This document shows, piece by piece, positions 7,157-15,323 of a DNA stretch of 39,043 nt. The notes beneath the pieces are model-generated. The model ran no database searches. It was not told the DNA's origin and worked only from the letters and a program-made list of their open reading frames with translations. How positions within the stretch are numbered: position 1 is the stretch's first letter; each line of letters opens with the position of its first letter. Source of the stretch: Clostridia bacterium (GTDB lineage: Bacteria > Bacillota > Clostridia > TANB77 > CAG-465); the NCBI GenBank assembly GCA_900772475.1, contig CAAHEI010000024.1, forward strand, positions 1 to 39,043. The letters run 5' to 3'. The position numbers and the translations under genes are program-made.

Positions 7157-7747
7157 ATGAAAAACTATTATGAAATATTAGAAGTAAATCCAAAAGCGAG
7201 TGATGAAATAATAAAAAAAATATATAAAATAAAGGTAAAACAAAATCATCCAGATTTATTTCAAGGAGAGGAAAAAAAGAAAGCTGAAGAAATTACAAAG
7301 GAAATTACCGAAGCATACGATATACTATCAGACCCTCAAAAAAGACAAAATTACGATAATGAATTATCCCAAGAAAATAAGATTAACTACAATGAACTAT
7401 CCAAGTACGAAAATATAATTTCCTCTCTAAAATCCGAGAATGAATACCTAAAAGATGTTATAACATCTAAAAATAATCTAATAAATAATTTTTTAACAAC
7501 ACAAAACATATATCCACCTCCAACTAATACAGATAGTAATCTTTTTCAAAATGAACTAAAAAACTTTTCAAGTAAAATTACTAAACCCACTGCAAAAAGC
7601 ACATCAGGAAAAGATTATTTTAACTATATTTTATTTGATTTAAAGCAGCTAGGATTCAAACTTTTTATATTTTTTGCAATAATTCTTGCTCTTCTTTCCC
7701 TACTTTGGTTATTTACAGGCAGAAATATATATGAAATATTGTTTTAA
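7157..7747 (+). CDS. Membrane-anchored J-domain protein
   Basis: A 196-residue protein with an N-terminal J domain (about residues 1-70): YYEILEVNPKASDEIIKKIY, the HPD tripeptide after helix II, and YDILSDPQKRQNYD. J domains stimulate DnaK ATPase. There is no G/F region, zinc finger or client-binding domain as in DnaJ. A short coiled segment (about 85-105) and a polar linker follow, then one C-terminal transmembrane helix (FIFFAIILALLSLLWLF). This is a tail-anchored or single-pass co-chaperone that would recruit DnaK to the membrane with the J domain in the cytoplasm. The start follows AGAGGT. It has its own promoter and terminator and is followed by spoIVA; a role in sporulation would be guesswork. 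Confidence 0.88.
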   Translation: MKNYYEILEVNPKASDEIIKKIYKIKVKQNHPDLFQGEEKKKAEEITKEITEAYDILSDPQKRQNYDNELSQENKINYNELSKYENIISSLKSENEYLKDVITSKNNLINNFLTTQNIYPPPTNTDSNLFQNELKNFSSKITKPTAKSTSGKDYFNYILFDLKQLGFKLFIFFAIILALLSLLWLFTGRNIYEILF

Positions 7748-7753
7748 CTTATG

Positions 7754-7788
7754 CACTGAAATAGATATTTTATCTTTCAGTGTTTTTT
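7754..7788 (+). terminator. Intrinsic terminator of the J-domain gene
   Basis: CACTGAAA (7754-7761) pairs with TTTCAGTG (7775-7782) and is followed by TTTTTT. Confidence 0.85.
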
Positions 7789-7815
7789 GTTATTTTAAAT
7801 AATTTAAAAACTTTT

Positions 7816-7843
7816 GCATAAAAAAACAAGTTATTAATATATT
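7816..7843 (+). promoter_or_regulatory. Possible sigma-E promoter of spoIVA
   Basis: GCATAAA (7816-7822), 13 bp, then AATATATT (7836-7843) resembles the mother-cell sigma-E pattern (kmATAww, about 14 bp, CATACAnT), though both C positions of the -10 are missing. No sigma-A promoter of the quality seen elsewhere precedes spoIVA, and spoIVA is sigma-E controlled in Bacillus and Clostridium. Confidence 0.35.
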
Positions 7844-7873
7844 TGTAGTAAAGGAAAAACTTGGAGGTAAAAA

Positions 7874-9355
7874 ATGAAAGATTTGAAATTATATAAAGAT
7901 ATAGCAACAAGAACTAATGGAGACATATATATTGGAGTAGTAGGTCCAGTAAGAACGGGGAAATCAACATTTATTAAAAATTTTATGGAAAAGTTTGTCA
8001 TTCCAAATATAAGCGATGAAAACAGACAAGAAAGAGCCATAGATGAACTTCCCCAAAGTGCTGCGGGTAAAACAATAATGACAACTGAACCAAAATTCAT
8101 ACCTAATGAATCTGTTGAAATTAAACTAGACAATAATGTTAAAATGAAAACAAGATTGGTTGATTGCGTGGGCTATTTAGTAAATTCTGCTGTAGGACAT
8201 ATGGAAGATGGAGAACCAAGAATGGTTAAAACTCCATGGTCAAGCGAAGAAATTCCATTTGTAAAAGCAGCAGAAATCGGAACTGAAAAGGTTATAAAAG
8301 ACCATTCTACTATAGGTCTTGTAGTAACTACTGATGGAAGTATAACAGATATTCCAAGAGAAGATTATGTTGAGGCTGAAAATAGAGTAATTAGTGAACT
8401 AAAAGAAATAAATAAGCCTTTTGTTGTACTTTTAAATTCAACACACCCTGACGAAGAAAGTACTAAAAGACTAGCTGAAAATTTAGCAAATGTACACGAT
8501 GTTCCTGTAATTCCAATGGATATAGCAAAAATGAATAATAGAGATTTATCTTATACTTTCGAGAGAATTTTAGATGAATTTCCTGTAACAGAAATAGGTT
8601 TCAGACTCCCTGCTTGGTTTAGTATATTAGATATAGATAACTGGCTAAAACAAGATATTATAAACATTATAAAAAATAGTTTTTTTGATAGCTATTCTTT
8701 AAGAGAAATTAAAGAACTTATATCTAGAATAGATGATGAAAATGAAATATTTAACAGAATTGAAATTGAAAATGCAAAAATGGAAGATGGAAATGTTAAA
8801 ATTAGAATGGAAATCAACTCTAAAATATTCTACAAAATATTAAGTGAAATATCAAACCTAGAAATTTCATCTGATGGTGATATCTTTAAACTTTTAAAAG
8901 AATTTTCAAGATGTAAAAATGAATATGACAAAATCGCTATGGCACTTGAGGAAGTCAAAATAAAGGGATATGGAATTGTTACTCCAGAAATGGATGATTT
9001 AAAACTCGAAGAACCAGAAATTGTAAAACAAGGTAACAGGTATGGTGTTAAACTTAAGGCCTCTGCCCCATCAATTCATATGATAAGAGCAGATATAGAA
9101 ACTGAGGTTTCGCCAATAGTTGGAAGCGAAAAACAATCTGAAGATTTAGTAAAATACCTTCTTAGTGAATTTGAAACAGATCCCAAAAAAATATGGCAAT
9201 CTAATATTTTTGGAAAGTCACTTCACGAGCTTGTAAATGAAGGACTTCACAACAAATTATATCGTATGCCTGATGAAGCACAAATGAAACTTCAGGAAAC
9301 ATTACAAAGGATAATTAATGAAGGAAGCGGCGGACTTATCTGTATAATATTGTAA
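7874..9355 (+). CDS. spoIVA: Stage IV sporulation protein A, spore coat morphogenetic ATPase
   Basis: At 493 residues it is the standard SpoIVA length. SpoIVA polymerises on the outer forespore membrane using ATP and forms the base of the coat; it is recruited there by SpoVM, whose gene is also in this window (15241-15309). The P-loop is GPVRTGKST (about residues 24-32), followed by the conserved SAAGKTIMTTEPKFIP switch region and VDCVGY. The very C-terminal GGLICIIL is typical of the family, where the end of the protein contacts SpoVM. The ATG follows TTGGAGGT. It stands alone; no clear terminator follows, and an IS3 remnant begins 40 nt downstream. Confidence 0.97.
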   Translation: MKDLKLYKDIATRTNGDIYIGVVGPVRTGKSTFIKNFMEKFVIPNISDENRQERAIDELPQSAAGKTIMTTEPKFIPNESVEIKLDNNVKMKTRLVDCVGYLVNSAVGHMEDGEPRMVKTPWSSEEIPFVKAAEIGTEKVIKDHSTIGLVVTTDGSITDIPREDYVEAENRVISELKEINKPFVVLLNSTHPDEESTKRLAENLANVHDVPVIPMDIAKMNNRDLSYTFERILDEFPVTEIGFRLPAWFSILDIDNWLKQDIINIIKNSFFDSYSLREIKELISRIDDENEIFNRIEIENAKMEDGNVKIRMEINSKIFYKILSEISNLEISSDGDIFKLLKEFSRCKNEYDKIAMALEEVKIKGYGIVTPEMDDLKLEEPEIVKQGNRYGVKLKASAPSIHMIRADIETEVSPIVGSEKQSEDLVKYLLSEFETDPKKIWQSNIFGKSLHELVNEGLHNKLYRMPDEAQMKLQETLQRIINEGSGGLICIIL

Positions 9356-9394
9356 GAGAAAGAAAGTTAAGTTATTATTAAAATGTACCCAATA

Positions 9395-9583
9395 TTAAGG
9401 ACTTTTTTTAAAAAAGTGAACAATTATGCTAAATTTTCTAAAAGATGATCTCTGTATTTTACAGGGGTCATCTTTTTTGTGCCATTGATATCTATAATTA
9501 TTATAATATTCAATATAATCTTTAATTGCATTAAATACGTCTCTAAATATAAACCTAATCCCTAAATTTAATTTATCTTTCAT
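9395..9583 (-). pseudogene. IS3-family transposase remnant (C-terminal end)
   Basis: On the minus strand IKDYIEYYNNYRYQW is the well-known C-terminal signature of IS3/IS150 OrfB integrases. In the same frame the next residues do not fit, but one base over the sequence reads KKMTPVKYRDHLLENLA and then stop (about 9424), which is exactly the expected continuation. The switch occurs in a run of A after the QW codons. Only about 45 integrase codons remain; upstream residues do not match the family. The sequence after the stop (TTCACTTTTTTAAAAAAAG on the minus strand) resembles a terminal repeat. It is a decayed, truncated copy. Confidence 0.75.
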
Positions 9584-10043
9584 ATGTACAAAATATGATA
9601 TTTTATTTGTTTTACCCTATTTTACAATAGATAAATAATATTCATTATTATTAATTTGATTGCTTTCATTTTACAAGATGATTATATCACACATTTGTTC
9701 CGCAGCAAACATTTGTTATGCATTTTTATATACTTTTCATCGCAATTTTCGACAAAAAAGATATGATATGTTAATTTGTATATTTTTTAAAAAGCATACT
9801 CCATATGTTCTATTACCATGCTATAAAAATTTTGACATAATAATTTCAATATGACTTTCCTATTATATAAAATGAATTTAATTTACATATTAATAAATTT
9901 CTAATTTAGAAAGTATAAATTTAATTACATCATATATATTTAGCTAATATATGCAAATTTTATATATTTTTTATTATACTTTTACTATATACTCTTAAAA
10001 TTCCTGTATATAAGCCATTTTTGACATTTTTTGCTATTTTTTA
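9584..10043. other. AT-rich spacer, nothing recognised
   Basis: Between the IS3 remnant and the pyk promoter there is no frame with a ribosome binding site or recognisable protein. A 64-codon frame from TTG at 9660 has no Shine-Dalgarno and an unremarkable sequence. I see no convincing RNA or repeat. Confidence 0.5.
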
Positions 10044-10072
10044 TTGACTTTTATTCCAAAAAAATGTATACT
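10044..10072 (+). promoter_or_regulatory. Sigma-A promoter of pyk
   Basis: TTGACT (10044-10049), 17 bp, TATACT (10067-10072), about 55 nt before the ATG. Confidence 0.78.
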
Positions 10073-10126
10073 AATATTTGTTATATGTAAAAATATATAT
10101 GTAAAAAATTTAAGGAGTGAATATTT

Positions 10127-11599
10127 ATGAAAAGAACAAAAATCGTATGTACTATTGGACCAGCTAGTGAAAAACCAGATATACTTGAAGATCTTATTAA
10201 ATCTGGAATGAATGTAATGAGACTTAATTTTTCTCATGGTGACTATGAAGAACATCAAGGTAAAATAAATACCTTGAGAGAGTTAAACAAAAAATTAAAT
10301 ACCAATGTTGCTTTTATGCTTGATACAAAAGGTCCTGAAATAAGAACTACTGATTTTGCTGATGATGCAAAACATACATTTAACGAAGGTGATAAAGTAA
10401 CTTTAACAACTAGAGATATAAAAGGTGATAACTCTATACTCGGAATTACATATAAGGGGCTTCCAAATGATGTTGAAGTTGGTGGACATATTTTAATTGA
10501 TGATGGTCTTATGGATCTGCTAATTGAAAGTATTGATGAAACTGAAATAAACTGTAAAGTATTAAACTGTGCAACTATAAAAGGTAGACGTGGTGTAAAT
10601 GTACCAGGTGCAAAATTAAAACTTGAAGCAATGACAGAAAAGGACAAATCAGATTTAAAATTTGGTGTTGAAAATGATTGTGAATTTATTGCTGCTTCCT
10701 TTATACGTAAAGCTCAAGACGTAATTGATATGAGAAATTATTTAAAATCAATTGGTGGAGATAGAGTAAAAATTATATCTAAGATTGAAAACCAAGAAGG
10801 ACTTGATAATTTTAAAGAAATACTTGAAGTATCAGATGGAATAATGGTGGCTCGTGGCGATTTAGGTGTTGAAATTCCAGAAGAGGTAGTACCAGCTGCT
10901 CAAAAAATGATGATAAAAGAAACTGTAGCCGCTGGTAAATTTGTTATAACTGCAACTCAAATGCTTGAATCAATGCAACATAATCCAAGAGCAACACGTG
11001 CCGAAGTTTCAGATGTTGCTAACGCTGTTTATGACGGAACAAGTGCTACAATGCTATCTGGTGAATCTGCACAAGGTGATTATCCAAGAGAAGCAGTAAA
11101 AACTATGGCTAAAATTGATGAAACCACTGAAAAAGATATTTGTTATTGGAATAGATTTAAGAAAAGAAATATTGATTATTTCAAAAATATTGAAAATTTA
11201 AACTCTATTGATGATGAATTAGAATTTAAAAAGCAAGCTAATTTTGCTGTATGTTGTTCTGCTATGTTTGCAAATGCAGCTGCTATTGTTGCTGTATCTA
11301 AAGATGGCGTTACTCCTTCTTTACTTTCAAGCTTTAGACCTGGATGTCCAATATATGCAATAACATCTGATGCAAAAACATATAAACAAATGGCTGTTGA
11401 AAATAATGTAACTGCTATACTAATTGAAAATACTGAAGATTATGACACATTACTTGAAAAAGGAATTGAAGAATTAAAGTCAAGAGGTCTTGTAAAATCT
11501 AATGATACTGTTGTTCTAAGTGGTGGTATTTCTAAAGAAGATAATAATTCTAAAAAGTTCTTATCTAACCAATCAACAGGAACAATTGTTAGAATATAA
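10127..11599 (+). CDS. pyk: Pyruvate kinase
   Basis: A 490-residue glycolytic enzyme making pyruvate and ATP from phosphoenolpyruvate and ADP. Visible signatures are KIVCTIGPAS and MRLNFSHGDYEEH at the N-terminus, the active-site block KIISKIENQEGLDNF (catalytic Lys), MVARGDLGVEIP, and ITATQMLESMQHNPRATRAEVSDVANAVYDG trimmed by family consensus. The B domain is inserted at about residues 70-170. The C-terminal regulatory domain ends at residue 490, so it lacks the extra phosphohistidine-like domain of Bacillus Pyk (about 585 residues). An AAGGAGTG Shine-Dalgarno precedes the ATG by 7 nt. It is monocistronic, with its own promoter. Confidence 0.97.
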   Translation: MKRTKIVCTIGPASEKPDILEDLIKSGMNVMRLNFSHGDYEEHQGKINTLRELNKKLNTNVAFMLDTKGPEIRTTDFADDAKHTFNEGDKVTLTTRDIKGDNSILGITYKGLPNDVEVGGHILIDDGLMDLLIESIDETEINCKVLNCATIKGRRGVNVPGAKLKLEAMTEKDKSDLKFGVENDCEFIAASFIRKAQDVIDMRNYLKSIGGDRVKIISKIENQEGLDNFKEILEVSDGIMVARGDLGVEIPEEVVPAAQKMMIKETVAAGKFVITATQMLESMQHNPRATRAEVSDVANAVYDGTSATMLSGESAQGDYPREAVKTMAKIDETTEKDICYWNRFKKRNIDYFKNIENLNSIDDELEFKKQANFAVCCSAMFANAAAIVAVSKDGVTPSLLSSFRPGCPIYAITSDAKTYKQMAVENNVTAILIENTEDYDTLLEKGIEELKSRGLVKSNDTVVLSGGISKEDNNSKKFLSNQSTGTIVRI

Positions 11600-11654
11600 T
11601 ATTATAAATAGAGTAAATTTATTATTATTTAGACTAGGAAAATAATAATTAGTA

Positions 11655-11694
11655 AATAATGAAGCAATTACTATACTGTAACTGCTTCATTATT
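11655..11694 (+). terminator. Long hairpin after pyk
   Basis: AATAATGAAGCA (11655-11666) pairs with TGCTTCATTATT (11683-11694). The stem continues inward with one mismatch through TTAC/GTAA to about 21 bp, and AAATATATTTTTTATT follows. It is the only good terminator for pyk, 56 nt past the stop. It lies just inside the inferred left end of the IS66-type element, so it may belong to that element. Confidence 0.7.
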
Positions 11695-11725
11695 AAATAT
11701 ATTTTTTATTAATTTATAGAAATCC

Positions 11726-12530
11726 TTACTTTGTTTTTGACAACATAGTATGAAACTTTTTATATTCAAATAGTTCTGAATACTTTTTTCTTGTTATTTA
11801 AGTTATTAAGAAATTCTATCATTTCTATATCCCAACTATGAGATGTATTTTCATGATTTCCTTTTAAATACCTAGTAACATGTACATTACATTCAACATG
11901 CTTGCTACCATAATTGTACATAACTGTTTCATGATCATGTATCAATGTTCCTAAATATTGTGGTAATATCCCTATTTTTTAAATCACTTTTGCCCTTTGT
12001 TTTTCATTAGCATAAAATCTATACTCTGTAGCATTTACTTCTACAGAGATATCTAATACATATTTTGAAATATATTTGTCTGTTATATTTCCAACATGTT
12101 GAATTATATTATTAAAGTTATTGTTTTTTATATTTTCTTCAACATACTTTTTAGACAGATATGTCCCTTTATGTCCTATTTGTCCACCAATTTTTTTACC
12201 AGTTTTCTCTCTATTGTTTTGAATATCTTTTTTGTTAGGTTTAATATCTGATGAAGGTGGCTTGGAAGAATTATTACTGTTATTATTTAATTGCTTTCTT
12301 AATCTATCATTTTCATTTTTCAATTTTTTATTTTCAATTTCTAATTTTTTTATTTTATCATTTAAAATATTAATTCCTTCACAATGTTCTTTTTTTAATT
12401 TTTTAACTTCTAACTTATACTTATTTTCAGTTTCTTTTTTATATTTTTTACTTGAAGTGATAAATTATCACATTTATTCATTACTTCTTGTAATTGTCTA
12501 TATAAATCAGAGATATATCCTCTTTCAGTC
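11726..12530 (-). pseudogene. IS66-family transposase, frameshifted and internally deleted
   Basis: Reading starts at GTG 12530 after AAGGAAGG (VTERGYISDLYRQLQEV). It breaks at an A-run near 12450 and continues one frame over as a coiled coil (KKLKKEHCEGINILNDKIK). It then enters the IS66 signature NNNSNNSSKPPSSD and GGQIGHKG (12323-11979). After a stop at 11979 comes a matching later segment, GILPQYLGTLIHDHETVMY then HVECNVHVTRYLKGNHENTSHSW, which is the IS66 catalytic-core region around the DxxxxY and H.CN.H motifs. A further A-run shift precedes the final codons ending near 11726. About 250-300 codons between the two parts are missing. Confidence 0.78.
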
Positions 12531-12644
12531 ACAATTTATCACCTTCCTTTAAAATATATTATACTATATATTTTAAATAATACAAATCAAATTTTTGTTA
12601 CAAAAAATGGCTAATATGCAAAAAAAGATTAAATATAAATTACG

Positions 12645-12653
12645 TTATCCACA
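12645..12653 (+). promoter_or_regulatory. DnaA box (TTATCCACA)
   Basis: Perfect match to the DnaA consensus TTATnCACA, same orientation as a second copy 74 bp on. It lies inside the inferred IS66-type element, upstream of its transposase and of rpmB. Function is not established; two copies alone do not make an origin. Confidence 0.5.
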
Positions 12654-12718
12654 TTTAACATTTTTTTGTTTATTTTAAGCACGATATTTATCAATTTTAA
12701 ATGTTTTGTTTCTATTAG

Positions 12719-12727
12719 TTATCCACA
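12719..12727 (+). promoter_or_regulatory. DnaA box (TTATCCACA)
   Basis: Second perfect TTATCCACA, 74 bp after the first. See the paired site at 12645. Confidence 0.5.
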
Positions 12728-12816
12728 AATACATAATACTGTTACTAAAATTTTAGATTCTAGTCTGAATAGTAACCGTAATTTATATAAATTGCTCTAT
12801 TTTTCTATATAACTAC

Positions 12817-12845
12817 TTGATTATTTAAATAATTTATGTTAAAAT
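12817..12845 (+). promoter_or_regulatory. Sigma-A promoter of rpmB
   Basis: TTGATT (12817-12822), 17 bp ending TGT, TAAAAT (12840-12845): an extended -10 promoter with its start about 38 nt before the rpmB ATG. It lies outside the inferred end of the IS66-type element, so insertion left the promoter intact. Confidence 0.75.
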
Positions 12846-12890
12846 AATTAGGTAATTCATTAAACTTGAACAAAAAAGGGGGCATTTAAA

Positions 12891-13079
12891 ATGGCAAGAT
12901 GTGAAATATGTGATAAAGATACAACTTTCTCTATGAGTGTAAGTCACTCTCACAGAAGAACTAATAAAGCAGTTAAAGCTAATGTACAAACAGTTAAAGC
13001 TAACGTTAATGGAACACCAAAGAAAATGAAAGTTTGCACTAGATGCTTAAAAAGTGGAAAAGTTGAAAGAGCTATATAA
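12891..13079 (+). CDS. rpmB: Large ribosomal subunit protein bL28
   Basis: A 62-residue basic ribosomal protein. It begins MARCEICDKD and has HSHRRTNKAVKANVQTV, characteristic of bL28. It is the zinc-ribbon (C+) form: CEIC near the N-terminus and CTRC near the C-terminus supply four Cys ligands. The start follows AAAAGGGGGC. It is monocistronic here, with promoter and terminator. In Bacillus rpmB lies beside spoVM; here spoVM is 2.2 kb away with transposon debris and a lipase gene between, so the old neighbourhood is still visible. Confidence 0.97.
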   Translation: MARCEICDKDTTFSMSVSHSHRRTNKAVKANVQTVKANVNGTPKKMKVCTRCLKSGKVERAI

Positions 13080-13140
13080 TAAAAAAACACATATAAATGA
13101 AGTGAACCCTTGTGGGTAGACATTTAATAAATTTTTATGA

Positions 13141-13176
13141 AAAATGCGAAGAATATTTGTTCCTTCGCATTTTTTA
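13141..13176 (+). terminator. Intrinsic terminator of rpmB
   Basis: AAAATGCGAAG (13141-13151) pairs with CTTCGCATTTT (13163-13173), followed by more T. Confidence 0.85.
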
Positions 13177-13199
13177 ATCATATAGCATTATAAAATTTT

Positions 13200-13570
13200 A
13201 TCCAATCTTAATCTAAATTAATAAATTCTTATAAAGATGCGATATCATTATTATACAAAGTTTCTTTTTTAGAAGAGCTTGCCAGATTTCTATTGGAGAT
13301 TCATCTATTGGAGTTCCTTTTCTAAATATAGAAATTTGAATTTCTTTAGTATCTCATACTTCATTTAAAGCACTAGTCACAAAAATTCTCATGTTGTATG
13401 TGATAAACTTTCTGTGTATGATTTTTTCATACGATCATCTCCTTCTATATAATTTATTCGGCTGTCGAACCTTTTAAATTATATCACAAGGAGATATTTT
13501 TTTCGTTACTCTGCTCAACGTTAAAAGCTTTCCCGAACCACACACATAACATGTGATTTTCTCTAAAAAC
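13200..13570 (-). pseudogene. IS200/IS605-like scrap and unrecognised frames
   Basis: On the minus strand an AAGGAG precedes an ATG at 13430 that encodes MKKSYTESLSHTT and then a stop. SLSHTxW is the typical opening of the Y1 transposase TnpA of IS200/IS605. Upstream (13430-13560) are the small dyads expected at the left end of such elements: ATATAATTT/AAATTATAT flanking TTCG-CGAA, and CGTT-AACG. Past the break, open bits such as MRIFVTSALNEV and RKGTPIDESPIEIWQALL are in other frames and are not recognised. The whole block is non-functional as protein; the IS200 link rests on about 13 residues plus the structured leader. Confidence 0.45.
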
Positions 13571-13577
13571 AATAATT

Positions 13578-13601
13578 AAGAAGAGACGACCATCTCTTCT
13601 T
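13578..13601 (-). terminator. Hairpin after the patatin-like gene
   Basis: AAGAAGAGA (13578-13586) and TCTCTTCTT (13593-13601) form a 9-bp stem with loop CGACCA, starting 4 nt past the minus-strand stop. The T-run is better on the plus strand (TTTTC) than on the minus (TTAATTATTGTTTTT), so it may act in both directions. Confidence 0.55.
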
Positions 13602-13604
13602 TTT

Positions 13605-14771
13605 CTATAAATTTTCAAGTTCAATCATAGCTTCAGCAGCTAAAAAATAAGTTGAAAATAACTTATTTATTATTTTTATATTTCTAAATGATGGTTTATT
13701 ATTTATCATGTCCTCTACAAGGCAAAGGCCCAAACCTTTATCAATAATTTTTCTTATCTCCTTTCCTCCCTTAACTAATTTTTTAAAATCTAAAGATTTC
13801 TTTACTCTATTATAATTTTCTGTAGCTTTTTTATGAAATTTCAACAAAAGACTGAGAAATTCCTTACACGTATAAATTCTATACTTATCAATTCCATAAA
13901 TTTCCGCTGCGTATTCAAGGCCGTATAATTGCTCCAATGTAAATTTGTGAAGTATTCTATTAAATTCATAAGAGCTAAAGAAATACATGTGCCCTTTTAA
14001 TTTATTAAAAGCCTTCATTGTATCAAGATATCCAAGATTTATATTAAATTTTATCCTCTCTTTATTAAATTCGAATGTTCCACCCAAGTTTTCACTTGCT
14101 TTAATAACCTTAACATAGGCTTTTTTATCAATTAATTTCTTATTTGCATTAACACTACCAATATCAATTGCAATAACATTTTTATATCCCTTCTTAATTA
14201 ACATATTAATTGGCATATTATCATAAAAGAAACCATCAACATATTCCTCGCCTTTTATTTTTTGAGCTTTATATATAGGAAAACATGATGAAGCAAGTAA
14301 ATAATCTATAAAATCCTTTTTAGGAATATCTTCCTTAAAAATTTCCAAAGCTTTTTTTGATTTAATAGAAAAAGAAACCAAACCAAATTCAATATCACTA
14401 TTATATATCTTATCAACATCTATTTCTTTTTTTATCATCTTCTTTAAAGGTAAATTATCTAATCCTTTTTTCTTTGTGTAATCTTTTGCAAGTTTAAATA
14501 TATTTTGAAAATCAAATATATCCTTGTCTGGATTTATTCCAATATTCTCATCTATATCTATAACATTATTAATTTTAATTTTATTATACATTTCCTCAGC
14601 CTTATCCAAATTATCAGATACAAACATTGCACCATTTAAAGCACCAATAGATGTCCCAGCTATTGCAACAATATTTATGCCCATTTCCTTTAAAGCTCTA
14701 TACGCTCCAACTTCATAGGCACCTCTCGTTCCTCCACCAGATAACGCCAAAGCATACTCTTTATTCTTCAC
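13605..14771 (-). CDS. Patatin-like phospholipase
   Basis: A 388-residue serine lipase of the patatin/RssA type. The oxyanion motif GGGTRGAY is at residues 12-19, the nucleophile elbow GTSIG at 39-43 (Ser41), and the catalytic Asp is D179 in EEYVDGFFYDN. The usual DG[GA] is DGF here, which is tolerated in the family because the Asp does the chemistry. No signal peptide is present, so it should act on lipids at the inner face of the membrane. About 200 residues after the patatin core are helical and unassigned. The start is GTG after GTGGGGG; the overlapping ATG is out of frame. It has its own promoter. Confidence 0.92.
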   Translation of the reverse strand: MKNKEYALALSGGGTRGAYEVGAYRALKEMGINIVAIAGTSIGALNGAMFVSDNLDKAEEMYNKIKINNVIDIDENIGINPDKDIFDFQNIFKLAKDYTKKKGLDNLPLKKMIKKEIDVDKIYNSDIEFGLVSFSIKSKKALEIFKEDIPKKDFIDYLLASSCFPIYKAQKIKGEEYVDGFFYDNMPINMLIKKGYKNVIAIDIGSVNANKKLIDKKAYVKVIKASENLGGTFEFNKERIKFNINLGYLDTMKAFNKLKGHMYFFSSYEFNRILHKFTLEQLYGLEYAAEIYGIDKYRIYTCKEFLSLLLKFHKKATENYNRVKKSLDFKKLVKGGKEIRKIIDKGLGLCLVEDMINNKPSFRNIKIINKLFSTYFLAAEAMIELENL

Positions 14772-14805
14772 ATTAATCCCCCACTTTCCAATAACTCCTA
14801 CTAAT

Positions 14806-14833
14806 ATTATACACCATATTTTGCTAAAATCAA
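14806..14833 (-). promoter_or_regulatory. Sigma-A promoter of the patatin-like gene
   Basis: Minus-strand TTGATT (14828-14833), 16 bp, TATAAT (14806-14811). Confidence 0.72.
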
Positions 14834-15139
14834 TATCTCACGAGCAGAGTTAGTTTTGTAAAAAATATATTACAATTATAAATTGAGAAAAAACTACAAA
14901 ACTAGACATTAATATTAGGCTTTATGTTATTGATTTGACCTTATAATTATATTATAATATTTATTATATTCACTGTGGGGTACACAGGGTGAGCGTTCTA
15001 ACTACACTTTTAGTGATTATCTACGAATTTAATAATACCTTTTTTATTCTTTTGGAATTGGATAATGTTATTAAAATGCCAGAAATTCTAACTCAAGTTT
15101 TATATTTTTTTAATCAAAAGATTTAATTTATAACAAAAA
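14834..15139. other. Intergenic, nothing recognised
   Basis: No frame with a ribosome binding site. A TTGACC followed by AT-rich repeats near 14935-14970 is not spaced as a promoter, and the comparatively GC-rich patch GTGGGGTACACAGGG near 14975 has no recognised meaning. Confidence 0.4.
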
Positions 15140-15178
15140 TAGCTGCAATATTATGTTTTTTAACATAAACTACAGCTA
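15140..15178 (-). terminator. Terminator of the spoVM operon
   Basis: TAGCTG (15140-15145) pairs with CAGCTA (15173-15178), with an inner stem TATGTT/AACATA. Read on the minus strand it is followed by ATTTTTGTT; a T-run (ATTTTTTT) also follows on the plus side, so it could serve both directions. On the minus side it closes the spoVM transcript about 63 nt after its stop. Confidence 0.65.
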
Positions 15179-15240
15179 AGATTTTTTTACCTTTTTTTAG
15201 ATTCAAACTAAAATTTCACTATTTTTTTACAAAACTAACT

Positions 15241-15309
15241 CTAGATTTTGAAGATGGTTTTTAGTATTAGTTTCATGAATTTTCCTGGTTTGTAGACTAC
15301 AATTTTCAT
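15241..15309 (-). CDS. spoVM: Stage V sporulation protein M, 22-residue membrane-curvature peptide
   Basis: A 22-codon gene with an ideal AAAGGAGG 8 nt before its ATG. The peptide begins MKIVVYKPGKFM and ends KLILKTIFKI. Aligned without gaps to Bacillus SpoVM (26 residues), K2, K7, K10, F11 and I15 are identical, R17 is K, and the hydrophobic face of the amphipathic helix is kept. The helix-breaking Pro sits at position 8 instead of 9. SpoVM inserts into the convex forespore membrane and anchors SpoIVA, encoded at 7874-9355. It is near rpmB as in Bacillus, and 14 nt downstream of a small membrane-protein gene with which it must be co-transcribed. Too short for standard gene calling. Confidence 0.85.
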   Translation of the reverse strand: MKIVVYKPGKFMKLILKTIFKI

Positions 15310-15323
15310 TATATATACCTCCT

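Larger units (their letters stand above)
11619..12776 (-). mobile_element. Decayed IS66-type element
   Basis: The right end at 12761-12776 is TAGTCTGAATAGTAAC. A degenerate inverted copy lies at 11619-11636 (TTATTATTATTTAGACTA, 15 of 18 identical to the complementary end seen intact in the MITE at 27649-27819). Between them is a broken IS66-type transposase on the minus strand. The element is about 1.16 kb, well below a complete IS66 (about 2.5 kb), so much of the interior is gone. Boundaries are inferred from the repeats. Confidence 0.6.

Noticed and set aside
9660..9854. 64-codon plus-strand frame from TTG
   Set aside because: No ribosome binding site, no recognisable sequence, in a decayed AT-rich spacer.
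12645..12727. Replication origin at the DnaA boxes
   Set aside because: Only two boxes, and no dnaA, dnaN, rpmH or AT-rich unwinding array beside them; kept only as a site of interest.
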